DNA of 11,379 nucleotides. Source: Clostridia bacterium. Its GTDB lineage: Bacteria > Bacillota > Clostridia > Christensenellales > Aristaeellaceae. The DNA lies in NCBI GenBank assembly GCA_900769875.1, contig CAAGII010000039.1, positions 1 through 11,379 on the forward strand. Direction: 5' to 3'. A model generated the notes under the pieces. That model was not told the origin of the DNA and did no database searches. It was given only the letters and a program-made list of their open reading frames with translations. This document shows, in pieces, positions 6,133 through 11,379 of the stretch. The stretch's first letter is position 1; every line of letters begins with the position of its first letter. Both the position numbers and the translations under genes were made by a program.

Positions 6133-7506
6133 ATGCCTGATTTTCCCTTATGGCAGCAGGGCGTGCGTCCGCATTATCCGCCGCTTGAGAAAAACGCGTC
6201 GTGCGACGCTGTGATTGTGGGGGGCGGTTTGACCGGCATCACGACCGCGGCCATGCTGTCGGCGGTCGGCGTGCGCGTCATCCTGCTTGAGGGGCGCGAG
6301 ATCGGCTGCGGCGCAAGCTTTGCCTGCACCGGCAAGGTCACCGCCATGCAGCCGGAGGTGCTTGATCGGGTGCGCTTTCACGCCGGTCAGCGCGCCGCTA
6401 CGGCATACGGGCGATTGCTCACGCGCGCGGTTGACGAGATACGCAGCATGGTGGAATCGCTGCGCATCTCCTGCGCGTACATGCCGCAGGAGGTGCTGCT
6501 CTATGCCCGAACACCCCAAAGTCTATCCATGCTCCACAGGGAGCATGAACGTCTGCGCCACTGCGGCGTGTCTTCCTCGCTTCTGAGCGTGGACACGCAT
6601 CTTCCGCTCCCGGTATCGCGGGCAGCGTGGCTGACAGGTCAGGCACGGCTGATGCCGCTGCCCTACATGTTCGCGCTTGCGGAGCATGCCAGAGGACAGG
6701 GCTGCGTGCTCCATGAGCACACGCCGGTGCTGGAAGCCAGAGCAGGCTGTGTCCGCACATCGCAGCATGAGATCAGAGCGGACACCGTGATTCTTGCGAC
6801 TGGCTTTCCCATGAAAATGAAGCAGATGTCCATTCTTGCGCTCACGCCGCAGCACATGCTGGAGGAGCGTGTGCTGACGCATACGCCGCCGCTGCGCACC
6901 AGCATGGTGGACGTGCGGCTGGACGGACTGGCGCTGCTGCCCTCGCTTGGCGGCATTGTCGCCACCTGCGATCTTGGCCGCACCGGAGCGCGGCACACGG
7001 GCGCGATCAGCGGCATGGACGAGCAGCTGCGCGCGCTGCTTCCCGGCGCGAAGCTGCTCCAGCGGTTCTTCCGTGCGGACGTTTTTCCGGTGGACGGTCT
7101 GCCGCTTGTGGGCGAATGCGAGGATGGGGATCCGCGCCTGCTGATGGCCTGCGGTTACAGCGGATGGGGGATGACGGGCTCCTTCCTTGCCGCGCGTGTT
7201 TTGTCCAAATTAATCCTGAAGCAGCGCTGCCCGGAGGCATCGCTGCTCAGTCCGCACCGGCGGTATCGCGGATGCCTGCTCACGGTGCTGCGCGGAAGCC
7301 TGCCTCCTGCGGGCGCGTGGTTGCGCGGGCTATTCCGTCCCGGCGCGCCTGTCTGCCCGCACATGGGCTGTCGCCTTCACTGGGATGACGCGACGCGCCG
7401 CTGGGAATGCCCGTGTCACGGCTCCTGCTTTGACGAGCTGGGCATGGTTGTCCGAGCGCCTGCCGCGGAGCACACAGAGGCATCCATCCATCACAGGCGC
7501 TCGTAA
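6133..7506 (+). CDS. FAD-dependent oxidoreductase (DAO family) with C-terminal Rieske [2Fe-2S] domain
   Basis: The 457-residue protein has an N-terminal FAD-binding fold: VGGGLTG (29-35) and an acidic end to the second strand, LLEGRE (51-56). A typical DAO-family C-terminal FAD signature follows at FPVDGLPLVGE (318-328) and GYSGWGMTGSFLAARVLS (341-358). Residues from about 400 form a compact Rieske module with CPH (Cys408, His410) and CPCH (Cys426, His429) as cluster ligands. Cys413 and Cys428 are placed to form the extra disulphide of bc1-type Rieske proteins. This layout resembles Bacillus YhfW-type proteins, whose reaction is not established to my knowledge. Flavin oxidation of an amine or amino acid with electrons passed to the cluster is a reasonable inference. 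The ATG at 6133 follows GAGGTG by 6 nt. The open frame extends upstream to 5236, but that stretch is antisense to the hydroxyacid dehydrogenase. The Rieske domain is short and ends soon after the second ligand pair. Confidence 0.88.
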   Translation: MPDFPLWQQGVRPHYPPLEKNASCDAVIVGGGLTGITTAAMLSAVGVRVILLEGREIGCGASFACTGKVTAMQPEVLDRVRFHAGQRAATAYGRLLTRAVDEIRSMVESLRISCAYMPQEVLLYARTPQSLSMLHREHERLRHCGVSSSLLSVDTHLPLPVSRAAWLTGQARLMPLPYMFALAEHARGQGCVLHEHTPVLEARAGCVRTSQHEIRADTVILATGFPMKMKQMSILALTPQHMLEERVLTHTPPLRTSMVDVRLDGLALLPSLGGIVATCDLGRTGARHTGAISGMDEQLRALLPGAKLLQRFFRADVFPVDGLPLVGECEDGDPRLLMACGYSGWGMTGSFLAARVLSKLILKQRCPEASLLSPHRRYRGCLLTVLRGSLPPAGAWLRGLFRPGAPVCPHMGCRLHWDDATRRWECPCHGSCFDELGMVVRAPAAEHTEASIHHRRS

Positions 7507-7514
7507 GGCGAATG

Positions 7515-8009
7515 CTATTCGTGTACGGTGTCCGTGTCCTCAAAGTCTGGGTTCGCGCTCGGAAGGTGGTCGCAGACCATCAGCAGCGCGTCCTCGCGAT
7601 TGTCTTCGTAATACTGCTTGCGTCTGCCGACGGCAATAAAGCCGAGGGACTGGTACAGCCTCTGCGCGCGCTCGTTGCTTACGCGCACCTCAAGCGTCGC
7701 ATAGGCCGCGCCGAGATTGGAAAGATACTGCAGCAGCTCCTGCATCAGCTTCCTGCCCAGGCCGAGGCCGCGCATATCCTCGCGGATTGCCACGTTGGTG
7801 ATGTGGCTTTCGTCCAGAATCAGCCATGCGCCGGCATAGCCGATGACCTCGCCCCCGGCCTCCGCGACCAGATAGCGCGCCACGGCGTTGGCTGTCATTT
7901 CCTGTACAAACGCATCCCGGCTCCACGGGGTGGGGAAGGTGGCGCGCTCAATGGCGGCGACCGCGTCCACATCCGTCAGCGTCATGCGCCGAATCTTACA
8001 CTCTGCCAT
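7515..8009 (-). CDS. rimI: Ribosomal-protein-alanine N-acetyltransferase
   Basis: The 164-residue product is a GNAT-fold acetyltransferase of the RimI type, which acetylates the N-terminal Ala of ribosomal protein bS18 (and possibly other N termini) with acetyl-CoA. The acetyl-CoA pyrophosphate loop RGLGLG is at 80-85. The RimI-like segments ATFPTPWSRDAF (23-34) and ITNVAIRED (70-78) are present. LEVRVSNERAQRLYQSLGF (106-124) carries the likely catalytic Glu107 and Tyr119. The ATG at 8009 is preferred because GGAGG lies 9 nt upstream; an ATG at 8027 would swallow that site. The start overlaps the end of tsaB by 14 nt, so the two genes are probably translationally coupled. It ends 8 bp from the stop of the convergent FAD oxidoreductase gene. 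Confidence 0.92.
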   Translation of the reverse strand: MAECKIRRMTLTDVDAVAAIERATFPTPWSRDAFVQEMTANAVARYLVAEAGGEVIGYAGAWLILDESHITNVAIREDMRGLGLGRKLMQELLQYLSNLGAAYATLEVRVSNERAQRLYQSLGFIAVGRRKQYYEDNREDALLMVCDHLPSANPDFEDTDTVHE

Positions 8010-8703
8010 GCGCCGCCGCCTCCACAAGCTGCCGGTTCCGCTCCGCGCTGGGAGCGCGAAGATACATTGGCATCAGCGCGAGGTAATCGACCTCCTCCGT
8101 CGCCAGCATACCCAGATAGGCCACCGCGCCGGGACGCAGATAGCTCAGATGCGGCGGAGCCATCACAGCCGCGTCGCCAAGGAGCGCGGTCAGACGCGCG
8201 CGATGCACCGGCATGCCGTCGCCCACGAATAGAAAGCGGCTTCCAAGCCCCTGCAGCTTTGCCGTAAACTCCTCCAGCTTCAGCGGCTCGTCGGGCAGAA
8301 GACGGGCATGCTCCGCATCGCCTGTGAAGGCCGCGCCGTACACCTGACCTGCGCGCGCGTCCTGAATCGGGCAGATGACGCCGTCAAACGTGCCCGCGCC
8401 ATGAGCCATGGCTTCCAGCGCGTCCACCGCCACGCAGGGCTTGCCCGCGCCGTGCGCCAGTCCCTTGGCCGCGCTCACGCCGATGCGGACGCCGGTGAAG
8501 GAGCCCGGGCCTGTGACCACGGCGATCCTGTCCATCGCGTTCAGCGAAAGCCCGGAGGCGGAGAGCGCTGTGTCGATCATCGGCATCAGGTTGACCGAAT
8601 GCGTCAGCTTGTTCTGCGCCATGGCCTCGTACAGCATGCCTTGATCGCCAAGCACAGCCACGCCGCATACGGGGCCGGAGGTATCAATCGAGAGCAGCTT
8701 CAT
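7996..8703 (-). CDS. tsaB: tRNA t6A37 biosynthesis protein TsaB (inactive Gcp-like subunit)
   Basis: The 235-residue product has the ASKHA-fold signatures of TsaB: SIDTS near the N terminus (5-9), the THSVNLMPMI helix (34-43), and GPGSFTGVRIGVSAAKGLA (65-83). In bacteria TsaB forms a complex with TsaD and TsaE that transfers threonylcarbamoyl from threonylcarbamoyl-AMP to A37 of ANN-decoding tRNAs. TsaB is the scaffold partner and has no catalytic role of its own. The ATG at 8703 begins just 1 nt after the tsaE stop, and GGAG (8713-8716) is at usable spacing; an in-frame GTG at 8712 is too close to that site. The order tsaE-tsaB-rimI is a classic bacterial arrangement. The usual next member, tsaD, is not here because an unrelated convergent gene follows rimI. 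Confidence 0.94.
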   Translation of the reverse strand: MKLLSIDTSGPVCGVAVLGDQGMLYEAMAQNKLTHSVNLMPMIDTALSASGLSLNAMDRIAVVTGPGSFTGVRIGVSAAKGLAHGAGKPCVAVDALEAMAHGAGTFDGVICPIQDARAGQVYGAAFTGDAEHARLLPDEPLKLEEFTAKLQGLGSRFLFVGDGMPVHRARLTALLGDAAVMAPPHLSYLRPGAVAYLGMLATEEVDYLALMPMYLRAPSAERNRQLVEAAAHGRV

Positions 8704-8704
8704 A

Positions 8705-9142
8705 TCATTCACACTCCATGCTCCTGAAACCGCCCACAGGCGTCAGGATAATCTCGCGGGTCGTATCATCCACCGTGTCGATGAAAATCTCCAGATACGT
8801 CTCCGGTATGGCCTCCGGGCAGCGGGATGACCATTCCACCACCGCGATCCCGTCACCGCCAAGGTACTCGTCCATACCCAGCTCCCACAGTTCCTCCGCG
8901 CTCTGCAGCCTGTACCAGTCGAAGTGATACAGCGGCACGCGCCCAGATTCATACACATTGAGAATGGGGAAGCTGGGGCTGGTCACGGTCTCCGCGACAT
9001 GAAGCCCCGCGGCGATGCCGCGCGTCAGCTCGCTCTTGCCCGCGCCAAGATCGCCCAATAAAAGAAGCACATCCCCCGGATGCAGCTTCTGCGCCAGCCT
9101 CTCGCCAAACGCGCGGGTCTCCATCGGGGAATGTGTTCTCAT
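8705..9142 (-). CDS. tsaE: tRNA t6A37 biosynthesis ATPase TsaE
   Basis: The 145-residue product is the P-loop ATPase of the t6A complex. The Walker A motif is GDLGAGKS (30-37) with Lys36. The TSPSFPILNVYE segment (54-65), the YHFDWYRL motif (72-79) and a VVEWSSRCPE segment (101-110) match the family in order. TsaE binds the TsaB-TsaD heterodimer and its ATP hydrolysis permits repeated catalytic turnover. The length is normal for the family. A clear GAAGGAG lies 8 nt before the ATG. The gene is 25 nt downstream of ribU with no hairpin between them, and its TGA nearly abuts the tsaB start, so it is in an operon on both sides. Confidence 0.94.
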   Translation of the reverse strand: MRTHSPMETRAFGERLAQKLHPGDVLLLLGDLGAGKSELTRGIAAGLHVAETVTSPSFPILNVYESGRVPLYHFDWYRLQSAEELWELGMDEYLGGDGIAVVEWSSRCPEAIPETYLEIFIDTVDDTTREIILTPVGGFRSMECE

Positions 9143-9167
9143 GGAAATCGCTCCTTCGCAAAGCCCG

Positions 9168-9779
9168 TCAGCGGGTCTGCTTCACATGCAGGATGGGGCT
9201 GAGGGGCTTATAGATCAGGTAGGTCAGCAGGCAGATCACCACACCCTTGAGCAGGTTGAAGGGCAGCGTGGTGGTCAGGAGCAGCGTCAGCATCCCGGAG
9301 GACTGATCCGCGCCCAGCATGCCGGCAACCACGGTCAGGTCAATATGGAAGGCGGACATATAGAAGGGGAACATGATGAACGCATTCACCGCAAGCGCCA
9401 CCAGCGCCATGGTGACCGTGCCCAGCAGCATACCAACAAGCGCCGTTTTACGGCTCTTCTGACGCTGATAGAGCAGTACGGCCGGGGTGATGAACGCGGC
9501 GGTCATGATGAAGTCCGCCAGGTCGCCGACGCCGGCTGTCGAGCCGATGCCGTTGAGCAGCAGATGCAGCACATCCTTGATGGCCAGCGTAATGATCGCG
9601 GGCACCAGCCCCATGGAATAGCCCGCCAGCATCACCGGGATGTTGCTGAAATCCAGCTTGTAGATGTTGCCAAAGATCGGAATCTCCAGCGTCAGGAACA
9701 GCACGGTGGACAGCGCCGCCAGCACGGCGATTCGGGCAAGGTACTGCACGGACAGGTTGTTCTTCTTCTGGGTTGTCAT
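9168..9779 (-). CDS. ribU: Riboflavin ECF transporter substrate-binding subunit RibU
   Basis: The 203-residue protein is very hydrophobic with about six membrane helices, the size and shape of an ECF-type S component. The N-terminal helix with LAALSTVLFLTLEIPIF is followed by NIYKLDFSNIPVMLAGYSMGLVP, a segment characteristic of RibU. The conserved loop GIGSTAGVGDLADFIM follows. RibU binds riboflavin and works with the shared energising module EcfA-EcfA'-EcfT, which is not in this window. The riboflavin assignment is strongly supported by the FMN riboswitch directly upstream. AAGGAGG (9787-9793) lies 7 nt before the ATG. It is the first gene of the apparent ribU-tsaE-tsaB-rimI transcript. Confidence 0.94.
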   Translation of the reverse strand: MTTQKKNNLSVQYLARIAVLAALSTVLFLTLEIPIFGNIYKLDFSNIPVMLAGYSMGLVPAIITLAIKDVLHLLLNGIGSTAGVGDLADFIMTAAFITPAVLLYQRQKSRKTALVGMLLGTVTMALVALAVNAFIMFPFYMSAFHIDLTVVAGMLGADQSSGMLTLLLTTTLPFNLLKGVVICLLTYLIYKPLSPILHVKQTR

Positions 9780-9786
9780 GGCAAAG

Positions 9787-9793
9787 CCTCCTT
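9787..9793 (-). promoter_or_regulatory. ribU ribosome binding site abutting the riboswitch terminator
   Basis: On the minus strand AAGGAGG directly follows the UAUUUU tract of the riboswitch terminator and stands 7 nt before the ribU ATG. Because the two elements touch, the hairpin might also hinder ribosome loading. Confidence 0.85.
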
Positions 9794-9835
9794 AAAATAC
9801 GCACGCCCCTGGAAGCCTTCAGCTTATCAGGGGCG
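9794..9835 (-). terminator. Expression-platform terminator of the FMN riboswitch
   Basis: On the minus strand CGCCCCTG (9828-9835) pairs perfectly with CAGGGGCG (9804-9811), with a secondary AAGC/GCTT pairing in the loop. It is followed by TGCGTATTTT. The TGCGTAT after the hairpin can also pair with ATGCGCA at 9852-9858, lengthening the stem. The competing antiterminator would pair CTGGAA (9860-9865) next to aptamer helix P1 with TTCCAG (9809-9814) in the terminator's 3' arm. This fits the known off-when-FMN-binds behaviour of Firmicute RFN elements. Confidence 0.75.
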
Positions 9836-9863
9836 GAAAAACATCGCAGGTATGCGCATTTCC

Positions 9864-10017
9864 AGCTCTCTTCTCTCATCCAGACTCAGATACGCGCCTT
9901 GATCGCGCGCTCAACACTGTCGGCTCTGGAATCGCACCAGATCAGCCCCCTGCGTCGCAAGGGGTTCGCGGGCTGTACCGCCGGTAGGGATTCGCACCCT
10001 GCCCCGAAGAAGCTCCA
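9864..10017 (-). promoter_or_regulatory. FMN riboswitch (RFN element)
   Basis: On the minus strand the core matches the RFN consensus closely. It starts at CTTCGGGGCAGGGTGCGAAT, continues through CCCTACCGGCGGTACAGCCCG and GGTGCGATTCCAGAGCCGAC followed by AGT, and closes with GGATGAGAGAAG (9870-9881). Helix P1 forms between AGCTTCTTC (10006-10014) and GAAGAGAGCT (9864-9873) with one bulged base. The aptamer binds FMN and in Firmicutes normally switches off riboflavin synthesis or uptake genes. It lies between a good promoter and ribU, followed by a terminator-type expression platform. Confidence 0.97.
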
Positions 10018-10047
10018 AGAAGCTATGCAGTTATGAAAACCATGGAT

Positions 10048-10076
10048 AGTGTAGCACACGCGTACCGCCTTGTCAA
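10048..10076 (-). promoter_or_regulatory. Promoter of the FMN riboswitch / ribU operon
   Basis: On the minus strand a perfect -35 box TTGACA (10071-10076) is separated by 17 bp from TACACT (10048-10053, 4 of 6 to TATAAT). Transcription would start near 10041, about 25 nt before the aptamer. The placement directly upstream of the riboswitch supports it. Confidence 0.88.
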
Positions 10077-10101
10077 GACAGGAACTGGGCTTTGAGGGTG
10101 G

Positions 10102-10119
10102 AAAGAACCCCTGTTCTTT
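10102..10119. repeat. Small inverted repeat between the divergent promoters
   Basis: AAAGAAC (10102-10108) and GTTCTTT (10113-10119) flank a 4-nt centre. It lies upstream of both the ribU-operon promoter and the EamA-gene promoter. It has no following T tract long enough for a terminator and could be a protein-binding site; the role is unknown. Confidence 0.3.
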
Positions 10120-10130
10120 GCATTTCCGAT

Positions 10131-10155
10131 TCAGCAGGACGGGAAGCGCTGCTGA
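10131..10155. promoter_or_regulatory. Candidate operator upstream of the EamA transporter promoter
   Basis: A perfect 7-bp inverted repeat, TCAGCAG (10131-10137) and CTGCTGA (10149-10155), with an 11-bp spacer ends 5 bp before the -35 box of the transporter gene. Half-sites centred 18 bp apart suit a dimeric regulator, but no regulator is encoded nearby and the function is inferred from position only. Confidence 0.35.
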
Positions 10156-10160
10156 CACTC

Positions 10161-10189
10161 TTTCCAAACGACGCGCGATATGGTACAAT
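10161..10189 (+). promoter_or_regulatory. Promoter of the EamA transporter gene
   Basis: The -35 box TTTCCA (10161-10166, 4 of 6) is 17 bp from the -10 box TACAAT (10184-10189, 5 of 6). A TGG just before the -10 makes an extended -10 (TGN) promoter. Transcription would begin near 10196, leaving a leader of about 100 nt. Confidence 0.75.
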
Positions 10190-10250
10190 CATGCATCGAA
10201 GGATGGAGCGTCCCGCTGCAGCGCCGATTTCGTGATGATCCGATAGCGCC

Positions 10251-10298
10251 GGCAGACACGGGCGCCCCTCTTGATATCATGAAACGGGGTCTGTAGCC
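10251..10298 (+). other. Structured leader that can mask the EamA-gene ribosome binding site
   Basis: The only Shine-Dalgarno-like sequence before the transporter ATG is CGGGG (10285-10289). CCCC at 10265-10268 can pair with it. Outside this, GGC (10251-10253) can pair with GCC (10296-10298) and AGAC (10254-10257) with GTCT (10289-10292), giving a bulged hairpin reaching almost to the start codon. This suggests weak or regulated translation. It does not match any riboswitch class I can recognise. Confidence 0.35.
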
Positions 10299-11177
10299 AT
10301 GACGGATCAACAAAAGCGCGGTGTACTGTTTGCAATACTTGCGGCGGCGTTCTATGCGCTGAACTCACCAATCTCGAAGCTGCTTCTGGACAGGGTGTCT
10401 CCCACAATGATGGCGGCGTTCCTCTATTTGGGCGCCGGAATCAGCATGGCTGCTTTGTGCCTGATCGGGAATCGGCACGGCTTTGCCGCCTCCGAGCAGA
10501 AGCTGACAAGGAAGGAGCTTCCCTATACCATCGGCATGGTGGTGCTGGATATCGCGGCGCCCATCGCGCTGATGATCGGCATCAGCAAAACGTCTGCGGC
10601 GAACGCGTCGCTTTTGAACAACTTTGAAATCGTGGCAACGTCGCTCATCGCGATGCTTGTGTTCAGGGAAAAAATTTCACGCAGGCTCTGGCTGGGTATA
10701 GCGCTGGTCACGCTGTCAAGTGTCATACTGTCCGTGCAGGACATGAGCAGCTTCTCGTTCTCCGCAGGTTCCATCTTTGTCCTGCTTGCCTGTGTCTGCT
10801 GGGGGCTTGAAAACAACTGTACCCGCATGCTGTCGAAGAAAAACCCGGTTCAGATTGTGGTCATCAAGGGCATCTTTTCCGGTCTGGGTTCCCTTGTGAT
10901 CGCATGGTGCGTGGGCGAGCACCTGCCGGATGTGACGGGCATGCTGCTTGCGCTCGCGCTCGGCTGCGTCGCCTATGGTCTGTCCATTGTCTGCTATATC
11001 TACGCACAGCGCGAGCTGGGCGCGGCAAAAACAAGCGCGTATTACGCCGTTGCGCCGTTCATTGGCGTGGCTCTGTCGCTGCTGATCTTTGCGGAGCTTC
11101 CCTCGGCAGGCTTTGTGATCGCGCTGCTGATCATGATTGCGGGAACCTGTGTCGTGACGGTTGCCGATCGTGAATGA
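10299..11177 (+). CDS. EamA/DMT-superfamily transporter
   Basis: The 292-residue protein has ten predicted membrane helices arranged as two EamA repeats, at about residues 8-146 and 155-289, the standard 10-TMS drug/metabolite transporter layout and length. Typical motifs are the N-terminal AFYALNSPISKLLLDRVSP, the ANASLLNNFEIVATSLIAMLVFREKIS segment at the end of the first repeat, and the matching AAKTSAYYAVAPFIGVALSLLIFAELPS in the second. It sits in the cytoplasmic membrane. Substrates in this family range from amino acids to nucleosides and drugs, and none can be assigned. The start at 10299 is preceded only by a weak CGGGG site. The gene stands alone, with its own promoter and terminator. 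Confidence 0.9.
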   Translation: MTDQQKRGVLFAILAAAFYALNSPISKLLLDRVSPTMMAAFLYLGAGISMAALCLIGNRHGFAASEQKLTRKELPYTIGMVVLDIAAPIALMIGISKTSAANASLLNNFEIVATSLIAMLVFREKISRRLWLGIALVTLSSVILSVQDMSSFSFSAGSIFVLLACVCWGLENNCTRMLSKKNPVQIVVIKGIFSGLGSLVIAWCVGEHLPDVTGMLLALALGCVAYGLSIVCYIYAQRELGAAKTSAYYAVAPFIGVALSLLIFAELPSAGFVIALLIMIAGTCVVTVADRE

Positions 11178-11195
11178 GGGTGGGGGATACTCAGG

Positions 11196-11227
11196 AAGAA
11201 CGTCTCACCGGAAGGCGTTCTTTTTTT
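11196..11227 (+). terminator. Intrinsic terminator after the EamA transporter gene
   Basis: AAGAACG (11196-11202) pairs with CGTTCTT (11216-11222), with a further CC/GG pairing in the loop, and the stem runs into seven T (11221-11227). It begins 18 bp after the stop. The T tract also touches the stop codon of the convergent partial gene; the minus-strand reading lacks a U tract, so it works mainly for the plus-strand gene. Confidence 0.88.
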
Positions 11228-11379
11228 CATGCGTTGTCCGAACGCGCCCGTCCTTCGTTTGCGGACGGCGGGCGGAATACCTGATAAGTTTCGCCGCCGG
11301 GAAGAAAGGTTTTCTCCTCAATTTCGGAATACTCGTCCGGCTGGAGGAAGCCGCCACGCAGCCGGAAGCAATGGGTGCC
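11227..11379 (-). CDS. C-terminal fragment of an unrecognised protein (runs off the window)
   Basis: Read on the minus strand from the window edge, the frame is open for 50 codons and ends at a TGA (11227-11229). The fragment includes FRLRGGFLQPDEYSEIEEKT and LPGGETYQVFRPPS followed by a polar tail. Codon choice is like the neighbours and it fills the gap up to the terminator, which favours a real gene convergent with the transporter. I do not recognise the family and the start is outside the window. Confidence 0.6.
   Translation of the reverse strand, partial: GTHCFRLRGGFLQPDEYSEIEEKTFLPGGETYQVFRPPSANEGRARSDNA

Noticed and set aside
7509..7521. CGAAT-GCT-ATTCG hairpin between the convergent FAD oxidoreductase and rimI genes
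   Set aside because: A 5-bp AT-rich stem with a 3-nt loop and no T tract; not a credible terminator, although some read-through control must exist there.
8704..8712. GTG start for tsaB at 8712
   Set aside because: It would lie only 1 nt from the GGAG site and overlap tsaE; the ATG at 8703 has proper spacing and begins right at the conserved LLSIDTS motif.
9015..9902. Long plus-strand open frame opposite ribU and tsaE
   Set aside because: It is a GC-rich shadow. The protein is low-complexity His/Gln/Arg, has no usable start signal and crosses the FMN riboswitch; ribU and tsaE on the other strand are certain.
10191..10235. 14-codon upstream reading frame before the EamA gene
   Set aside because: Its ATG lies upstream of the expected transcription start (about 10196), so it would not be in the mRNA.

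Overview
The window looks like chromosomal DNA of a GC-rich, low-motility-element Firmicute, probably a Clostridia-type anaerobe. The reasons are strong AGGAGG-type ribosome binding sites, -35/-10 promoters with 17-bp spacing, an FMN riboswitch in front of a RibU-type ECF transporter, intrinsic terminators, and a wall-facing SH3/Pro-Thr-repeat membrane protein. The assignment to a lineage is inference. I see no tRNA, rRNA, CRISPR array, insertion sequence, phage gene or attachment site.

Layout. (1) 1-2589, + strand: the 3' part of a large surface protein (MucBP-like module, four SH3-like domains, Pro/Thr linkers, one membrane span, Pro/Gln-rich cytoplasmic tail), closed by a hairpin terminator. 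(2) 2670-3410, +: a peptidase family S51 / cyanophycinase-like protein, followed by a terminator shared with the convergent gene. (3) 3477-4955, -: xylulokinase XylB with its own promoter and a dyad in the 5' UTR. (4) 5125-6066, -: an NAD(P)-dependent D-2-hydroxyacid dehydrogenase. (5) 6133-7506, +: an FAD-dependent DAO-family oxidoreductase fused to a C-terminal Rieske [2Fe-2S] domain, divergent from (4) with 66 bp between start codons. (6) 9779 down to 7515, -: the cluster ribU-tsaE-tsaB-rimI, tightly packed (25-nt gap, 1-nt gap, 14-nt overlap), behind a good promoter and an FMN riboswitch with a terminator-type expression platform. (7) 10299-11177, +: a 10-TM EamA/DMT transporter with an extended -10 promoter, a leader of about 100 nt and a strong terminator. 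(8) 11227-11379, -: the C-terminal 50 codons of an unrecognised gene that runs off the window.

How it fits together. RibU takes up riboflavin and is shut off by FMN. The three genes behind it belong to tRNA t6A synthesis (TsaE, TsaB) and protein N-terminal acetylation (RimI). Nothing terminator-like lies between ribU and tsaE, so the vitamin riboswitch may also affect t6A genes; this is the most testable idea here. The xylB, hydroxyacid dehydrogenase and DAO-Rieske genes are separate metabolic units (pentose catabolism and oxidoacid/amine redox chemistry).

Most of the window is recognisable housekeeping or metabolic sequence. I did not find convincing evidence for a wholly new system. The 519-bp stretch without a gene (9780-10298) holds the riboswitch, two divergent promoters and small inverted repeats; the 169-bp gap 4956-5124 holds the xylB promoter and candidate operators.
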